This document shows, piece after piece, positions 10,642 through 18,946 of a stretch of 64,000 nt of DNA. Below the pieces are notes generated by a model that did not search any database, was not told the origin of the DNA, and was given only the letters and a program-made list of their open reading frames with translations. The position numbers were made by a program, and so were the translations under genes. This DNA is from an uncultured bacterium (lineage in GTDB: Bacteria > Verrucomicrobiota > Kiritimatiellia > CAIVKH01). How positions within the stretch are numbered: the stretch's first letter is position 1; every line of letters starts with the position of its first letter. The stretch lies in assembly GCA_937958885.1 (NCBI GenBank), contig CALGMT010000029.1, forward strand, positions 1 to 64,000, given 5' to 3'.

Positions 10642-11012
10642 TGCCGACTGCATACGAATTGCTCCGGTGGACACATATCGTGTGTATGGTGGGCCTCCTC
10701 GGCGGATTATTGGTTTTTCAGATCGGGCTCTCGACAACTGCCCGCATGGATGCCGCCAATTTGCGCGGCGCGATTCGACTATGGAATATTCTACTCGGCA
10801 TCGGTTTGCTGTCCGCCGTGCTGATGTACCTCAAGGTGAACGGCCATACCATGGGCGGGCACTACAACGGTGTGATCGGCCTGAAGTTCATCATCCTGCT
10901 GGCCGTTGGGGGCCTTCTCCCCGCTACAAAGCGCAGTGAAAAAGCTGACGGGTTGCGTTGGTCGTGCATTCTGCTGCTTATTCTGGCGTCGTTCACCGCA
11001 TTCACGATCTGA
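10638..11012 (+). CDS. Small four-helix membrane protein after ATP synthase
   Basis: This 124-residue protein has four hydrophobic helices (about residues 15-32, 47-65, 79-95 and 106-122) and no motif I recognise. It starts with ATGATG overlapping the atpC stop and has AGGAGG about ten bases upstream, so it is translated as the last member of the ATP synthase operon. The sequence WTHIVCMVGLLGGLL places a histidine and a cysteine in the first helix. Function is unknown; a role in the synthase or in membrane bioenergetics is only suggested by position. Confidence 0.7.
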
Positions 11013-11043
11013 ACGTTTTTCGCGCAACACGCCGCCCAAGGAT

Positions 11044-11049
11044 TATATT
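11044..11049 (+). promoter_or_regulatory. Candidate -10 element 8 nt before start codon
   Basis: TATATT ends eight bases before the ATG at 11058. A start of transcription about seven bases downstream would fall at or next to the ATG, giving a leaderless or nearly leaderless mRNA. No Shine-Dalgarno sequence is visible. Confidence 0.5.
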
Positions 11050-11057
11050 GACGCAAC

Positions 11058-11531
11058 ATGTTTTCATCCCTCCAGAAACGGTGGGGTCTTGAATCCACCG
11101 GTCAGACGATGGCTGTCTTGCTGGTGTTTTCCCTCGCCGGATTCTCGATCCTACCGGCGCGGCGCTGGGTATTCGAGCATTTGGGGATCGGCGCGGAGAC
11201 GCCGATCTGGATCAAAATGCTTACGTGGCTACTCGTTGTTTTTCCCGCGTACCAAATTTTTTTGCTGCTCTACGGCGCGCTCTTCGGTCAGCTCGCGTTT
11301 TTTTGGGAAAAAGAGAAACGTCTCTGGCGATGGCTCATGCGTCCCTTTAGACCCAAAAGCGCGACCGTCATTGTTGAGTCCGAGCGCGGGCGCGGCATCA
11401 CGGCACGGGACACTGACGCCCCTGGCAGAATGGAAGCCGTTGACGGGTATAATCGGCATACGCTAAAAGCAGAGTTGCGCCGGAGTGGCGGAATGGCAGA
11501 CGCGCTGGACTCAAAATCCAGTACCCTCTAA
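11058..11531 (+). CDS. DUF6787-like membrane protein, end overlaps tRNA-Leu
   Basis: The first 100 or so residues hold two membrane helices and a conserved-looking end (LFGQLAFFWEKEKRLWRWLMRPF) that I associate with the DUF6787 family of small membrane proteins. Function is unknown. After this the frame continues for about 50 poorly conserved residues and stops at 11529-11531, which lies inside tRNA-Leu (11479-11562); the last residues (GGMADALDSKSSTL) are simply translated tRNA sequence. Either the true protein has a junk tail, or a frameshift removed an earlier stop. There is no ribosome site; a -10-like TATATT is right before the start. Confidence 0.7.
   Translation: MFSSLQKRWGLESTGQTMAVLLVFSLAGFSILPARRWVFEHLGIGAETPIWIKMLTWLLVVFPAYQIFLLLYGALFGQLAFFWEKEKRLWRWLMRPFRPKSATVIVESERGRGITARDTDAPGRMEAVDGYNRHTLKAELRRSGGMADALDSKSSTL
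11448..11453 (+). promoter_or_regulatory. Consensus -10 element before tRNA-Leu
   Basis: A perfect TATAAT is 25 bases upstream of the tRNA-Leu 5' end, within the tail of the preceding reading frame. No good -35 is present at the usual distance. It is well placed to drive the tRNA gene on its own. Confidence 0.55.
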
Positions 11532-11562
11532 AGGTGTGTGGGTTCAAGTCCCTCCTCCGGCA
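11479..11562 (+). tRNA. tRNA-Leu (CAA)
   Basis: The acceptor stem GCCGGAG pairs with CTCCGGC at 11555-11561, followed by discriminator A. The anticodon stem CTGGA/TCCAG encloses the loop CTCAAAA, giving anticodon CAA (decodes UUG). A long variable arm and the GGTTCAAGTCC T-loop are present, total 84 nt. The 3' CCA is not encoded. The gene overlaps the 3' end of the preceding coding frame. Confidence 0.96.
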
Positions 11563-11668
11563 GGCTTTTCACCGATCATTGTCGCGTAGGGGGAGTCGCG
11601 ATCGGATCAATGTCAATAGCGGGTTCAATTTCGCCGCCGAATCATTCACCTAGCTGAAGGGGGTTGCC

Positions 11669-12247
11669 GTGAAGATGCGAATGCTGGCTTTTTTTCTCTC
11701 CGTCCTGACGCTCGCGCATCCGATGGCGCACGCCGAGGGCGCGGAGGCGCGTGAAATCGCCGCGCCAAAGATTGCCGTGATTGCGCCGGAGCAACTCGAT
11801 GGCGAGTGGTACTGGTATGCATGGGGCGGCGGCAATCAGCATATCGTCCAATCCGCCATCGAGCGTGCGCTGATTCGCGCGGGATACGAAGTTATCGATG
11901 TGACCGCGCTCGGGAGCTGGCGCAGCCTCGATGAACTGATCGGCGCGCGCACGGCGCAGCAAAAGGGCAAGGAACTCGGCGCGGATTTTGTCATTGCAGG
12001 CAAGGCCACAGCGGTGAAGGCAAGCCAAGGATCGGCATACGGCGTCAGTGTCTTCCGCGCGAATGCCGAGATTACGCTGCGTCTCGTGCGCGTCAGCGAC
12101 GGCAAGATACTCGCGATCGAAGATGCGAGCGCACAAGCGGGCGGCCAGGCCGTGCGCGCGGCGGGCCAAGAAGCCCTCAAACAGGCGGCCCAGATCGCCG
12201 CGCGAAAAATCACCGCGGCCGTGCGGGTCGCCGTGACGCCGGAATAA
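11669..12247 (+). CDS. Exported protein of unknown function
   Basis: The 192-residue product starts with a signal peptide (about residues 1-22, ending AHA) and continues with a compact alpha/beta domain: APKIAVIAPEQL, then AIERALIRAGYEVIDV and KGKELGADFVIAGKATA. This arrangement resembles the periplasmic domain of CsgG/FlgT-type or LpoB-like outer-membrane accessory proteins, which collect an old or variable strand-helix fold, but the similarity is structural guesswork. The start is GTG 11669 behind AAGGGGG; ATG 11675 is an alternative. It stands alone between tRNA-Leu and trmL. Confidence 0.65.
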   Translation: MKMRMLAFFLSVLTLAHPMAHAEGAEAREIAAPKIAVIAPEQLDGEWYWYAWGGGNQHIVQSAIERALIRAGYEVIDVTALGSWRSLDELIGARTAQQKGKELGADFVIAGKATAVKASQGSAYGVSVFRANAEITLRLVRVSDGKILAIEDASAQAGGQAVRAAGQEALKQAAQIAARKITAAVRVAVTPE

Positions 12248-12263
12248 CTGCGCCGCTTCTCCG

Positions 12264-12770
12264 ATGAAGCACGCGCACGCGAGGCGCTGCCCGTTGACGT
12301 TTCCCTGGCCTGATCCGCCTCTCCGCGTCGTCCTCGTCGAACCGGAAATACCGCCGAACACCGGCAATATCGCGCGCACGTGCGCTGCAACAGGCGCGAT
12401 TCTGCACCTGATCGAACCGCTTGGGTTCACACTGAACGATGCACAGCTCAAACGGGCGGGTCTCGACTACTGGGACTCGGTCGCGGTGAAACCGCATGCT
12501 TCCTTCGACGCATTTCTCGAAAGCGCGGGAACACCGCGCTGCTGGCTCTTCACCACGGGCGCGAAGACGTCGCTGTTCGACGCCCGCTTCGCGCCGGGCG
12601 ACGCGCTGGTGTTCGGCCCGGAGACGCGGGGGCTTTCCGACACCCTCCTCGCCCGCTATCCCGACCGCCAACTCGGAATCCCGATCCGCGCCGACCATGT
12701 CCGCTCATTGAACCTGTCCACGGCGGTGGGCATCGCCCTGTACGAAGCGTTGCGCCAAATTTCCCGTTGA
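12264..12770 (+). CDS. trmL: tRNA (cytidine/uridine-34-2'-O)-methyltransferase
   Basis: TrmL methylates the ribose of the wobble base of certain leucine tRNAs with AdoMet. The 168-residue protein has the SPOUT trefoil-knot motifs: VVLVEPEIPPNTGNIART at the N-terminus, LVFGPETRGLS in the middle and SLNLSTAVGIALYE at the end. A leader of about 20 residues precedes the domain, so the true start could be downstream of ATG 12264. It is interesting, but probably chance, that a tRNA-Leu gene lies 0.7 kb away. Confidence 0.9.
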   Translation: MKHAHARRCPLTFPWPDPPLRVVLVEPEIPPNTGNIARTCAATGAILHLIEPLGFTLNDAQLKRAGLDYWDSVAVKPHASFDAFLESAGTPRCWLFTTGAKTSLFDARFAPGDALVFGPETRGLSDTLLARYPDRQLGIPIRADHVRSLNLSTAVGIALYEALRQISR

Positions 12771-12822
12771 ACTCTTTTCGTCCGATGCGGTCAATTAAGG
12801 CACCTTAAGGAGCACATTGGGT

Positions 12823-13812
12823 ATGAGCACAGGCATTTCGGCGATCAATGAACGTGTCAAGGAGGAAGGCGCATTTGTTGGCGCGCTTCGGGCGGAAATC
12901 GGACGGGTCATCATCGGGCAGCCGTATCTCATCGATCGCCTGATCGTCGGCTTGCTGGCAAACGGACACTTGCTGGTCGAAGGCGTGCCGGGTCTCGCGA
13001 AAACGCTGACCGTCAAGACGCTGGCAGCGGCAATCCGCGCGCAATTTCAGCGGATCCAATTCACGCCCGATCTATTGCCGGCAGACCTCGTCGGTACGCA
13101 GGTGTACAACCCGAAGGATGCGTCGTTCTTCATCCGCAAAGGACCGATTTTCGCGAACATCATTCTCGCGGACGAAATCAATCGCGCGCCGGCGAAGGTG
13201 CAGAGTGCGCTGCTCGAAGCGATGCAGGAGCGGCAGGTGACCATCGGACAGGATACATTTCCGCTTCCCTCCCCCTTTCTGGTCCTCGCCACACAAAATC
13301 CGATCGAGCAGGAAGGCACCTATCCCCTGCCCGAAGCGCAGGTGGATCGCTTCATGATGAAGCTGGTCGTCACATACCCCTCGCGCGATGAAGAGCGGCG
13401 CATTCTCGACACAATGGCCGTCACCGAGGCCGCCACCGCAGTGCGCCACGTCGTGGAGCCCGATACGATCCTACGCGCGCGGAAGGTGGTGGACGAGATC
13501 TATGTGGACGAAAAGATCAAGGACTACATCCTCAACATCGTGTTCGCGACGCGCGATCCGGCGTCCTTCCGACTGGACCTCAAACCGTACATCCGGTACG
13601 GCGCATCGCCCCGTGCGACGTTGAATCTCACGCTCGCCGCGCGCGCCCATGCGTTCCTGCAGGGGCGCGGCTATGTGACGCCGCAAGATGTGAAGTCCAT
13701 CGCGCCGGATGTGCTGCGCCACCGCGTCATCGTATCCTACGAGGCGGAGGCCGAGGAACTGCGGTCCGACGATATTGTCGCCCGCATCCTCAACACCCTT
13801 CCGGTCCCTTGA
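12823..13812 (+). CDS. moxR: MoxR-family AAA+ ATPase
   Basis: MoxR ATPases act as chaperones that help activate or insert partner proteins with VWA domains. The 329-residue product has Walker A GVPGLAKT (residues 54-61), Walker B IILADEINRAP, the sensor block LATQNPIEQEGTYPLPEAQ and the C-terminal lid. The ATG at 12823 has AAGGAG at 12807-12812; the TTG six bases earlier is less likely. It is the first gene of a run ending with batE, the usual order for Bat operons. Confidence 0.95.
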   Translation: MSTGISAINERVKEEGAFVGALRAEIGRVIIGQPYLIDRLIVGLLANGHLLVEGVPGLAKTLTVKTLAAAIRAQFQRIQFTPDLLPADLVGTQVYNPKDASFFIRKGPIFANIILADEINRAPAKVQSALLEAMQERQVTIGQDTFPLPSPFLVLATQNPIEQEGTYPLPEAQVDRFMMKLVVTYPSRDEERRILDTMAVTEAATAVRHVVEPDTILRARKVVDEIYVDEKIKDYILNIVFATRDPASFRLDLKPYIRYGASPRATLNLTLAARAHAFLQGRGYVTPQDVKSIAPDVLRHRVIVSYEAEAEELRSDDIVARILNTLPVP

Positions 13813-13890
13813 TGACGACATGATGGCGTTCCCCAAGCATCGCCTGCAGGCTGCTTTTCCTGTTCCTGTAGCCGAACATACTGCAACTCC

Positions 13891-14772
13891 ATGATCCCCG
13901 CCGACGTCATCAAGAAAATACGCCAGATCGAAATCCGCACCTCGCGGATGGTGTCAGATGTGTTCGCCGGGCAATACCACAGCGTCTTCAAAGGGCAAGG
14001 CATGGAGTTCCACGAGGTGCGCGAATACGTGCCGGGCGATGACGTGCGCGCGATCGACTGGAATGTGACCGCACGGCTCGGCCACCCGTTTATCAAGAAA
14101 TATATCGAGGAGCGTGAACTCACCGTGATGTTGCTCGTCGATATGAGCGGCTCGCAGCTGTTTGGGCACGGAGCACAATTCAAAAAAGACCTGGCGGCTG
14201 AACTCGCCGGCGTGCTCGCCTTCGCCGCAATCCAGAACAACGACAGGATCGGACTGCTGTTGTTCACGGACGAGGTCGAGCACTACATTCCGCCCCGTAA
14301 AGGGCCGCGCCATGTGCTTCGCATCATTCGCGATACACTGCACTACCGCCCGGCCCGCGCCGGCACGCGGATCGCATCCGCGTTGGAGTATCTCAACCGC
14401 GTGACCGCGCGTCGATGCGTCGCATTCGTGATCAGCGATTTCCAGGACCGCGACTACATTCGACCGCTGACCGCGGCCGCGCGCCGACACGACCTCATCG
14501 CCGTGCGGATCGAGGACCGGCGCGAATACGACTGGCCCCCTGCCGGCGTGATGGAATGGGCGGACCCGGAAACCGGCCGGCGTCGGCTGATCGACACGAG
14601 CGATCGCGCGCTGCGAGCTGAAATTGCACGACGCCGCGAGCGGGAACGCGAGGAACTGCGCCGCGCGCTCCGCGGCGCGCGCGTGGACCTCATCGAGGTC
14701 GAAACGGAAACGCCCTACGTTCAACAACTCATCCGCTTTTTCAAGGCGCGCGAGCGCCGGTTGGCGACATGA
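13891..14772 (+). CDS. DUF58 domain protein of the Bat operon
   Basis: The 293-residue protein begins with the DUF58 core: YHSVFKGQGMEFHEVREY, then GDDVRAIDWNVTAR, followed by a VWA-like fold with a MIDAS-type stretch (LLVDMSGSQLFG). DUF58 proteins nearly always follow moxR and are thought to be clients of it. The downstream end overlaps the next gene by ATGA. The start ATG is preceded by CATACT eight bases upstream rather than by a ribosome site, one of several such cases in this window. Confidence 0.93.
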   Translation: MIPADVIKKIRQIEIRTSRMVSDVFAGQYHSVFKGQGMEFHEVREYVPGDDVRAIDWNVTARLGHPFIKKYIEERELTVMLLVDMSGSQLFGHGAQFKKDLAAELAGVLAFAAIQNNDRIGLLLFTDEVEHYIPPRKGPRHVLRIIRDTLHYRPARAGTRIASALEYLNRVTARRCVAFVISDFQDRDYIRPLTAAARRHDLIAVRIEDRREYDWPPAGVMEWADPETGRRRLIDTSDRALRAEIARRREREREELRRALRGARVDLIEVETETPYVQQLIRFFKARERRLAT

Positions 14773-15722
14773 ACAGACGCTGTTCATCTGCGCTCGGCAT
14801 GATCGGCCTGACACTGCTCACCGCCTGCGGCGGGCCGCGCGAGTCGCGAACGGCGCCGGCGGCGCCGTTGGCGGTGCGGCTCAGCACGAACGAGACGCTG
14901 ATCGGCCGACCCTTCACGCTGCGCGCCACCGTCGAGGCGTCCGCCGAGACGCAGATCGCATGGCCGACTCCGGGCGCGCCTCGCGCAATTTGGATTCGCA
15001 ACAGCCGAGAGGATCGCAGCGAGGGGCAGCACACGCGCGAGTGGGAGCTCATCGCGCTCCGGCCGGGCGTCTTCACGGTCTGGACCGGCGCCGTTCACGT
15101 TGTGCGCGCGGATGGATCAACGGCGTCCTACGATGTGCCAAGGCTCGACATCGCGGTGCGGACGACTATCGGCGAAACAAACAGCGAACCTCGCGATATC
15201 GCCGGGCTCGAGCGCTGGCCTGACGCGCCGCTGAAGCGGCTGCTTACGGCGCTTGGCGCCGTTGCCGCACTCGCGCTGCTGGCCGCGCTCATTGCGCTCG
15301 CGCTGCGACGCCGCAAGGTGTCGGCGCCGGCGCCGGCGGAGCTTCCCCCGCATGAACGCGCCATGCAGGCGCTCCGCGCGTTGCGCGCGCGCGGCATTCC
15401 GCAAGCGGATGGCATCGAGGCCTACTACGTGGAATTGTCCGCCATCGTTCGCCGTTATTTGGAAGATGCGTTTTCGCTGCGCGCGCCGGAGCAGACCACC
15501 GAGGAGTTCATTCGCGCCGCGACGACCTCGAATCGTCTGACACTGGACCACCAGCAACTGGTGATTGCCTTTCTTGAACAGAGCGACCTGGTGAAATTTG
15601 CGCGCCACCTTCCCGCGCCGACGGACATGGAGGCTGCGCTCGCCGCCGCCGAGCGGCTCGTGTCGGAAACCATGCCGCGCCCAACGCCCAACCCAGCCCC
15701 CACGCCCAGCAGTCCCGCATGA
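14769..15722 (+). CDS. Membrane-anchored lipoprotein of the Bat operon
   Basis: The 317-residue protein has a lipoprotein signal (LLTACGG; Cys at about 19), a beta-rich periplasmic domain of about 130 residues, a membrane helix (about 162-182) and a cytoplasmic tail with AYYVELSAIVRRYLEDAF and TTEEFIR, the signature I associate with DUF4381-type Bat proteins. It probably bridges the periplasm to the cytoplasmic MoxR/DUF58 pair. Being both lipidated and membrane-spanning is unusual; the lipobox helix could alternatively be an ordinary signal. The gene overlaps both neighbours. Confidence 0.75.
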   Translation: MNRRCSSALGMIGLTLLTACGGPRESRTAPAAPLAVRLSTNETLIGRPFTLRATVEASAETQIAWPTPGAPRAIWIRNSREDRSEGQHTREWELIALRPGVFTVWTGAVHVVRADGSTASYDVPRLDIAVRTTIGETNSEPRDIAGLERWPDAPLKRLLTALGAVAALALLAALIALALRRRKVSAPAPAELPPHERAMQALRALRARGIPQADGIEAYYVELSAIVRRYLEDAFSLRAPEQTTEEFIRAATTSNRLTLDHQQLVIAFLEQSDLVKFARHLPAPTDMEAALAAAERLVSETMPRPTPNPAPTPSSPA

Positions 15723-16717
15723 GCTTCCGCTACCCCATTCTGCTGTTGGCTATCCTGCTCGTGCCGCTTGTGGTGTATCTGCGGTACGGCTGGAGCCGGT
15801 TGCGCGTTTCCGTTCGGCACAGCGGACTTGGACGTATGGACGGAATCGGCGGCGGCGCGGGCGTGTACCTGCGTCCGCTGCTGCCGATCTTGTTTGCCGC
15901 GAGCCTCGCGCTCTTGATCCTGGCCCTGGCTCGACCGCAGCGCGGACTGGGAGAGCACCGCGTCATCACGGAAGGGATCGATATCGTACTCGTTCTCGAT
16001 GTGTCTCCGTCGATGGCCGCACTGGATTTCGAGGAGGGCGGCCGCGAAATCAACCGGCTCGCCGCGGCGAAGCGCGTGGCCGAGCAGTTCGTACGGGGCC
16101 GGCGCAACGACCGCATCGGACTGGTGGCCTTCGGGGCCCACGCATTCTCTGTCGCGCCGCTCACGCTGGACCACGGCTGGTTGGTGACGCAAATCGAACG
16201 ATTGCAAGAAGGCGAACTCGGCAATGCGACCGCGATCGGCGATGCGATCGCGGCCGGCGTGAACCGATTGCGCGACAGCAAAGCGAAGAGCCGCGTCGTG
16301 GTGCTGTTGACCGACGGCGTAAACAATGCCGGAGAGATCACGCCGATCAATGCCGCTATCGCGGCGGAGGCGCTCGGCGTGCGGGTGTACACCATCGGCG
16401 CGGGCACGGACGGCATCGCGCGGATTCCCGTTCGCGATCCGTTCGGCAATGTCCGCTATATCCGCGAACAGGCGGATGTGGACGAACCGACCCTCCGGCG
16501 CATCGCCGAGCGCACCGGCGGCTCGTATTTCCGCGCGACGGATATGCAGGGCCTGCGCCGCACCTTTGCCGAGATCGACCGGATGGAGAAGACCGAAATC
16601 GAAGTCGAGCAGTACACGCGATACGAAGAGCGGTTCCAGCCGTTTCTGGCGGCCGCGCTTGCGCTGCTGCTGCTCGAGCAACTCCTGGGCTTGTGGCGAT
16701 TGGAGCGATTTCCCTGA
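15719..16717 (+). CDS. batA: VWA-domain membrane protein BatA
   Basis: The 332-residue product has two N-terminal membrane helices, a VWA domain with an intact metal site (VLVLDVSPSM, then a conserved TDG), and a third helix at the C-terminus (FLAAALALLLLEQLLGL). In Bacteroides-type Bat systems these proteins form membrane complexes linked to envelope stress tolerance; the mechanism is unresolved. Start ATG overlaps the previous stop. Confidence 0.93.
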   Translation: MSFRYPILLLAILLVPLVVYLRYGWSRLRVSVRHSGLGRMDGIGGGAGVYLRPLLPILFAASLALLILALARPQRGLGEHRVITEGIDIVLVLDVSPSMAALDFEEGGREINRLAAAKRVAEQFVRGRRNDRIGLVAFGAHAFSVAPLTLDHGWLVTQIERLQEGELGNATAIGDAIAAGVNRLRDSKAKSRVVVLLTDGVNNAGEITPINAAIAAEALGVRVYTIGAGTDGIARIPVRDPFGNVRYIREQADVDEPTLRRIAERTGGSYFRATDMQGLRRTFAEIDRMEKTEIEVEQYTRYEERFQPFLAAALALLLLEQLLGLWRLERFP

Positions 16718-16719
16718 CC

Positions 16720-17724
16720 ATGCACTTCGGCGATCCAGCTCATCTCCATCTGTTGTGGATGCTGCCCGCAGTCGGCCTGCTGTGCATGTGGCTCTACCGG
16801 CGTCGGCGCGCGGCCCTGCGCGCGATGTTCGCCGACGCCGCGTTGAACCGGCTCGCGTGCGGATTTCGCGCCTCCCGGCGCGCGTGGCGGCTTGCCATCT
16901 GGTTGAGCGCGATCGCCGCGCTCGTATTCGCGCTGGCGCGTCCACAGTGGGGATTCCGCTGGGAGCAATCGACCCGCCGCGGCTTGGACATTCTCGTCCT
17001 GCTCGACACCTCGCGCAGCATGCTGGCATCGGATTTCAAACCCACCCGCTTGCAACAGGCGAAATGGGGCATTCGCGATTTCGCCCGATCGCTGAGCGGG
17101 GATCGGATCGGTCTGATTCCATTCGCCGGGACGGCCTTCCTGATGTGCCCGCTTACCGTGGACTATGCCGCATTTTTGATGAGTCTTGACGATGTGCAGG
17201 TTGGGATCGTGCCGCGCGGCGGCACGGCCATCGCCGCCGGGTTGCGCGTCGCGGTGGAGACCTTCGACAAGCAGGCAAGGGCCGACCGCGTGATTGTGCT
17301 GGTCACCGACGGCGAAGATCATGAAGGCAAAATCGAAAACTGGCTGCCGACACTAAAAGAAAAGAACATTCGCGTATTCGCCGTGGGCGTTGGAAGCAAA
17401 GAGGGAGAACCCCTACCCGCGCCCGATGGCGGGGCCGGTTTCCAGAAAGATCGCGAAGGGAACGTCATCTTGAGCGCGCTGCGCGAAGATACACTGCGCG
17501 CGCTGGCCATGGAAACCGGCGGGGCATATGTCCGTGCCGCGCCCGGCGATCTCGCGCTCGACCGCGTGCTCGCCGAGCATCTGGAACCCCTTGCCCGCGC
17601 CGAGTCGGACACCCGCCTCGCCAAAGTCTGGGAAGAGCGCGCAGGCTGGTTCATCGGACTGGGGCTGCTGTTGCTCCTGCTGGAATCCTCGCTTCGCGAG
17701 CGCTCAGGGAGAGCGACATCATGA
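16720..17724 (+). CDS. batB: VWA-domain membrane protein BatB
   Basis: This 334-residue paralogue of the preceding gene has the same layout: two N-terminal helices, a VWA domain with DTSRSMLASDF as its metal-binding start and VTDGEDHEG later, and a C-terminal helix (WFIGLGLLLLLLESS). The ATG at 16720 begins two bases after the batA stop. A long open frame runs upstream in the same phase but it is only the shadow of batA. It overlaps the next gene by ATGA. Confidence 0.93.
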   Translation: MHFGDPAHLHLLWMLPAVGLLCMWLYRRRRAALRAMFADAALNRLACGFRASRRAWRLAIWLSAIAALVFALARPQWGFRWEQSTRRGLDILVLLDTSRSMLASDFKPTRLQQAKWGIRDFARSLSGDRIGLIPFAGTAFLMCPLTVDYAAFLMSLDDVQVGIVPRGGTAIAAGLRVAVETFDKQARADRVIVLVTDGEDHEGKIENWLPTLKEKNIRVFAVGVGSKEGEPLPAPDGGAGFQKDREGNVILSALREDTLRALAMETGGAYVRAAPGDLALDRVLAEHLEPLARAESDTRLAKVWEERAGWFIGLGLLLLLLESSLRERSGRATS

Positions 17725-18428
17725 AACGCGCGCTTCTGCTCCTGGCGGCTCCGTTGTTCGCGTGCGCGCTCGCGCACGCCGATCCGCGCGCGGCGATGCG
17801 GGAAGGTTTTGCGGCATTCGAACGCGGCGAATTTGCGGCAGCCGCGGCGGCCTTCGATAAAGCGGAACAACAGGCAGGCGAAAGCGGCCTCGACCCGACC
17901 GTTCCCCGCTTCAATAAAGGAGTGGCGCTGTTCCGCCAGCAACGTTGGGATGCCGCGGCAGCGGCGTTCATGGAAGCGCGATTGACGCCCGATCTGGATC
18001 GCCAGGCCCGCGCGCTATACAACGCCGGATGCAGCAGGCTCAAACAGGTGGAGTCAGCGCTTGAAGCCGGCGAGGGCCGCGACCTTGAAAAACATTTGGA
18101 AGAAGCGATCGAATGGCTGGGCCAGTCGCTGTTGATCCGGCCGGATCGGCCCGATGCGCGTCATCAACTGGAGCGCGCCCTCGCGACGCGCGAGAGGCTG
18201 TCGCTGTACGTCGTGGAGCTCGCCTCGATTTTGCAGCAGGCGGACAAATGGATTGCCGAATACCGCTTTGAGGACGCGCACCGCCTGCTGGCCACCGCCC
18301 GCGAGCGGCTCGCCCCCGCGTTAATCCTCCCGCGGCCCGAGGTAAAATCATTCGAACAGGCGCTCGAACGAACCGGTCAAATAGTGCAGATTTTGGAGGC
18401 GGGCGAACAACCCGCCCTTGCGCCATGA
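17721..18428 (+). CDS. batC: Exported TPR protein, BatC-like
   Basis: The 235-residue protein has a signal peptide (cleavage after HADP region, about residue 20) and helical repeats of the TPR type: AAMREGFAAFERGEFAAAAAAF, then RFNKGVALFRQQRWDAAAAAF and ALYNAGCSRL. TPR proteins occupy this position in Bat operons and probably bridge the VWA partners in the periplasm. Gene symbol by position and fold only. Confidence 0.8.
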   Translation: MKRALLLLAAPLFACALAHADPRAAMREGFAAFERGEFAAAAAAFDKAEQQAGESGLDPTVPRFNKGVALFRQQRWDAAAAAFMEARLTPDLDRQARALYNAGCSRLKQVESALEAGEGRDLEKHLEEAIEWLGQSLLIRPDRPDARHQLERALATRERLSLYVVELASILQQADKWIAEYRFEDAHRLLATARERLAPALILPRPEVKSFEQALERTGQIVQILEAGEQPALAP

Positions 18429-18946
18429 TCCAGTGCCGACTCGCCATAATCGCGATATGCGCCGCCGCGTGCGCGCTCGCCGCCGCGCGCGCGGCGGATG
18501 AAACATCTCGCTATTATTTCGACAACGGCGCCGAGCGCTACACGCGCGACGATGTCGAAAAGGCTCGCGCGTGGGTGGATGAAGGCCTTCAGCTCTACCC
18601 CTCCGACACCAAACTGATTTTGTTGCGCCAACTGCTCGAGCAGCCGCCCCAACAGCAGCCGCAATCGTCTCCAAATGCTCAACAGCAGCCGCAGACGGGC
18701 GAAGGACAGGATTCCGAGCAGCGGGACGAGCATCAACAGGAGCAGACATCACCCTCGGATGCCCCGGAACAACAGACGTCCAGTTCTGAGGAAGAGGAGC
18801 GCCCCGCGAGCGCGATGTCGGAGGAGGAGGCGGAACGCATCCTCGACGCCCTCCGCGAGCGCGAGGCGTCCGACCGCGCGCGGATCGCCGCGGATCGACT
18901 CCGCCGCGAGATGAGCCGGCTTCCGCCTGTGGAGAAGGATTGGTGA
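18425..18946 (+). CDS. Exported Gln/Glu-rich protein of the Bat operon
   Basis: The 173-residue product has a signal peptide, one TPR-like helix pair (GAERYTRDDVEKARAWVDEG), a low-complexity linker rich in Gln, Ser and Glu (about residues 75-128), and a charged C-terminal helix ending PVEKDW. That terminal helix (MSEEEAERILDALREREA...) is the piece usually found at the end of BatC proteins, so the BatC function may be split between this gene and the previous one. It overlaps both neighbours. Confidence 0.75.
   Translation: MIQCRLAIIAICAAACALAAARAADETSRYYFDNGAERYTRDDVEKARAWVDEGLQLYPSDTKLILLRQLLEQPPQQQPQSSPNAQQQPQTGEGQDSEQRDEHQQEQTSPSDAPEQQTSSSEEEERPASAMSEEEAERILDALREREASDRARIAADRLRREMSRLPPVEKDW

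Noticed and set aside
11562..11668. Terminator after tRNA-Leu
   Set aside because: A short T-run (GGCTTTTC) follows but there is no stable hairpin apart from the tRNA itself.
15455..17029. 524-residue minus-strand frame opposite the Bat operon
   Set aside because: Shadow of batA and batB; repetitive Arg-rich translation with no recognisable domain.
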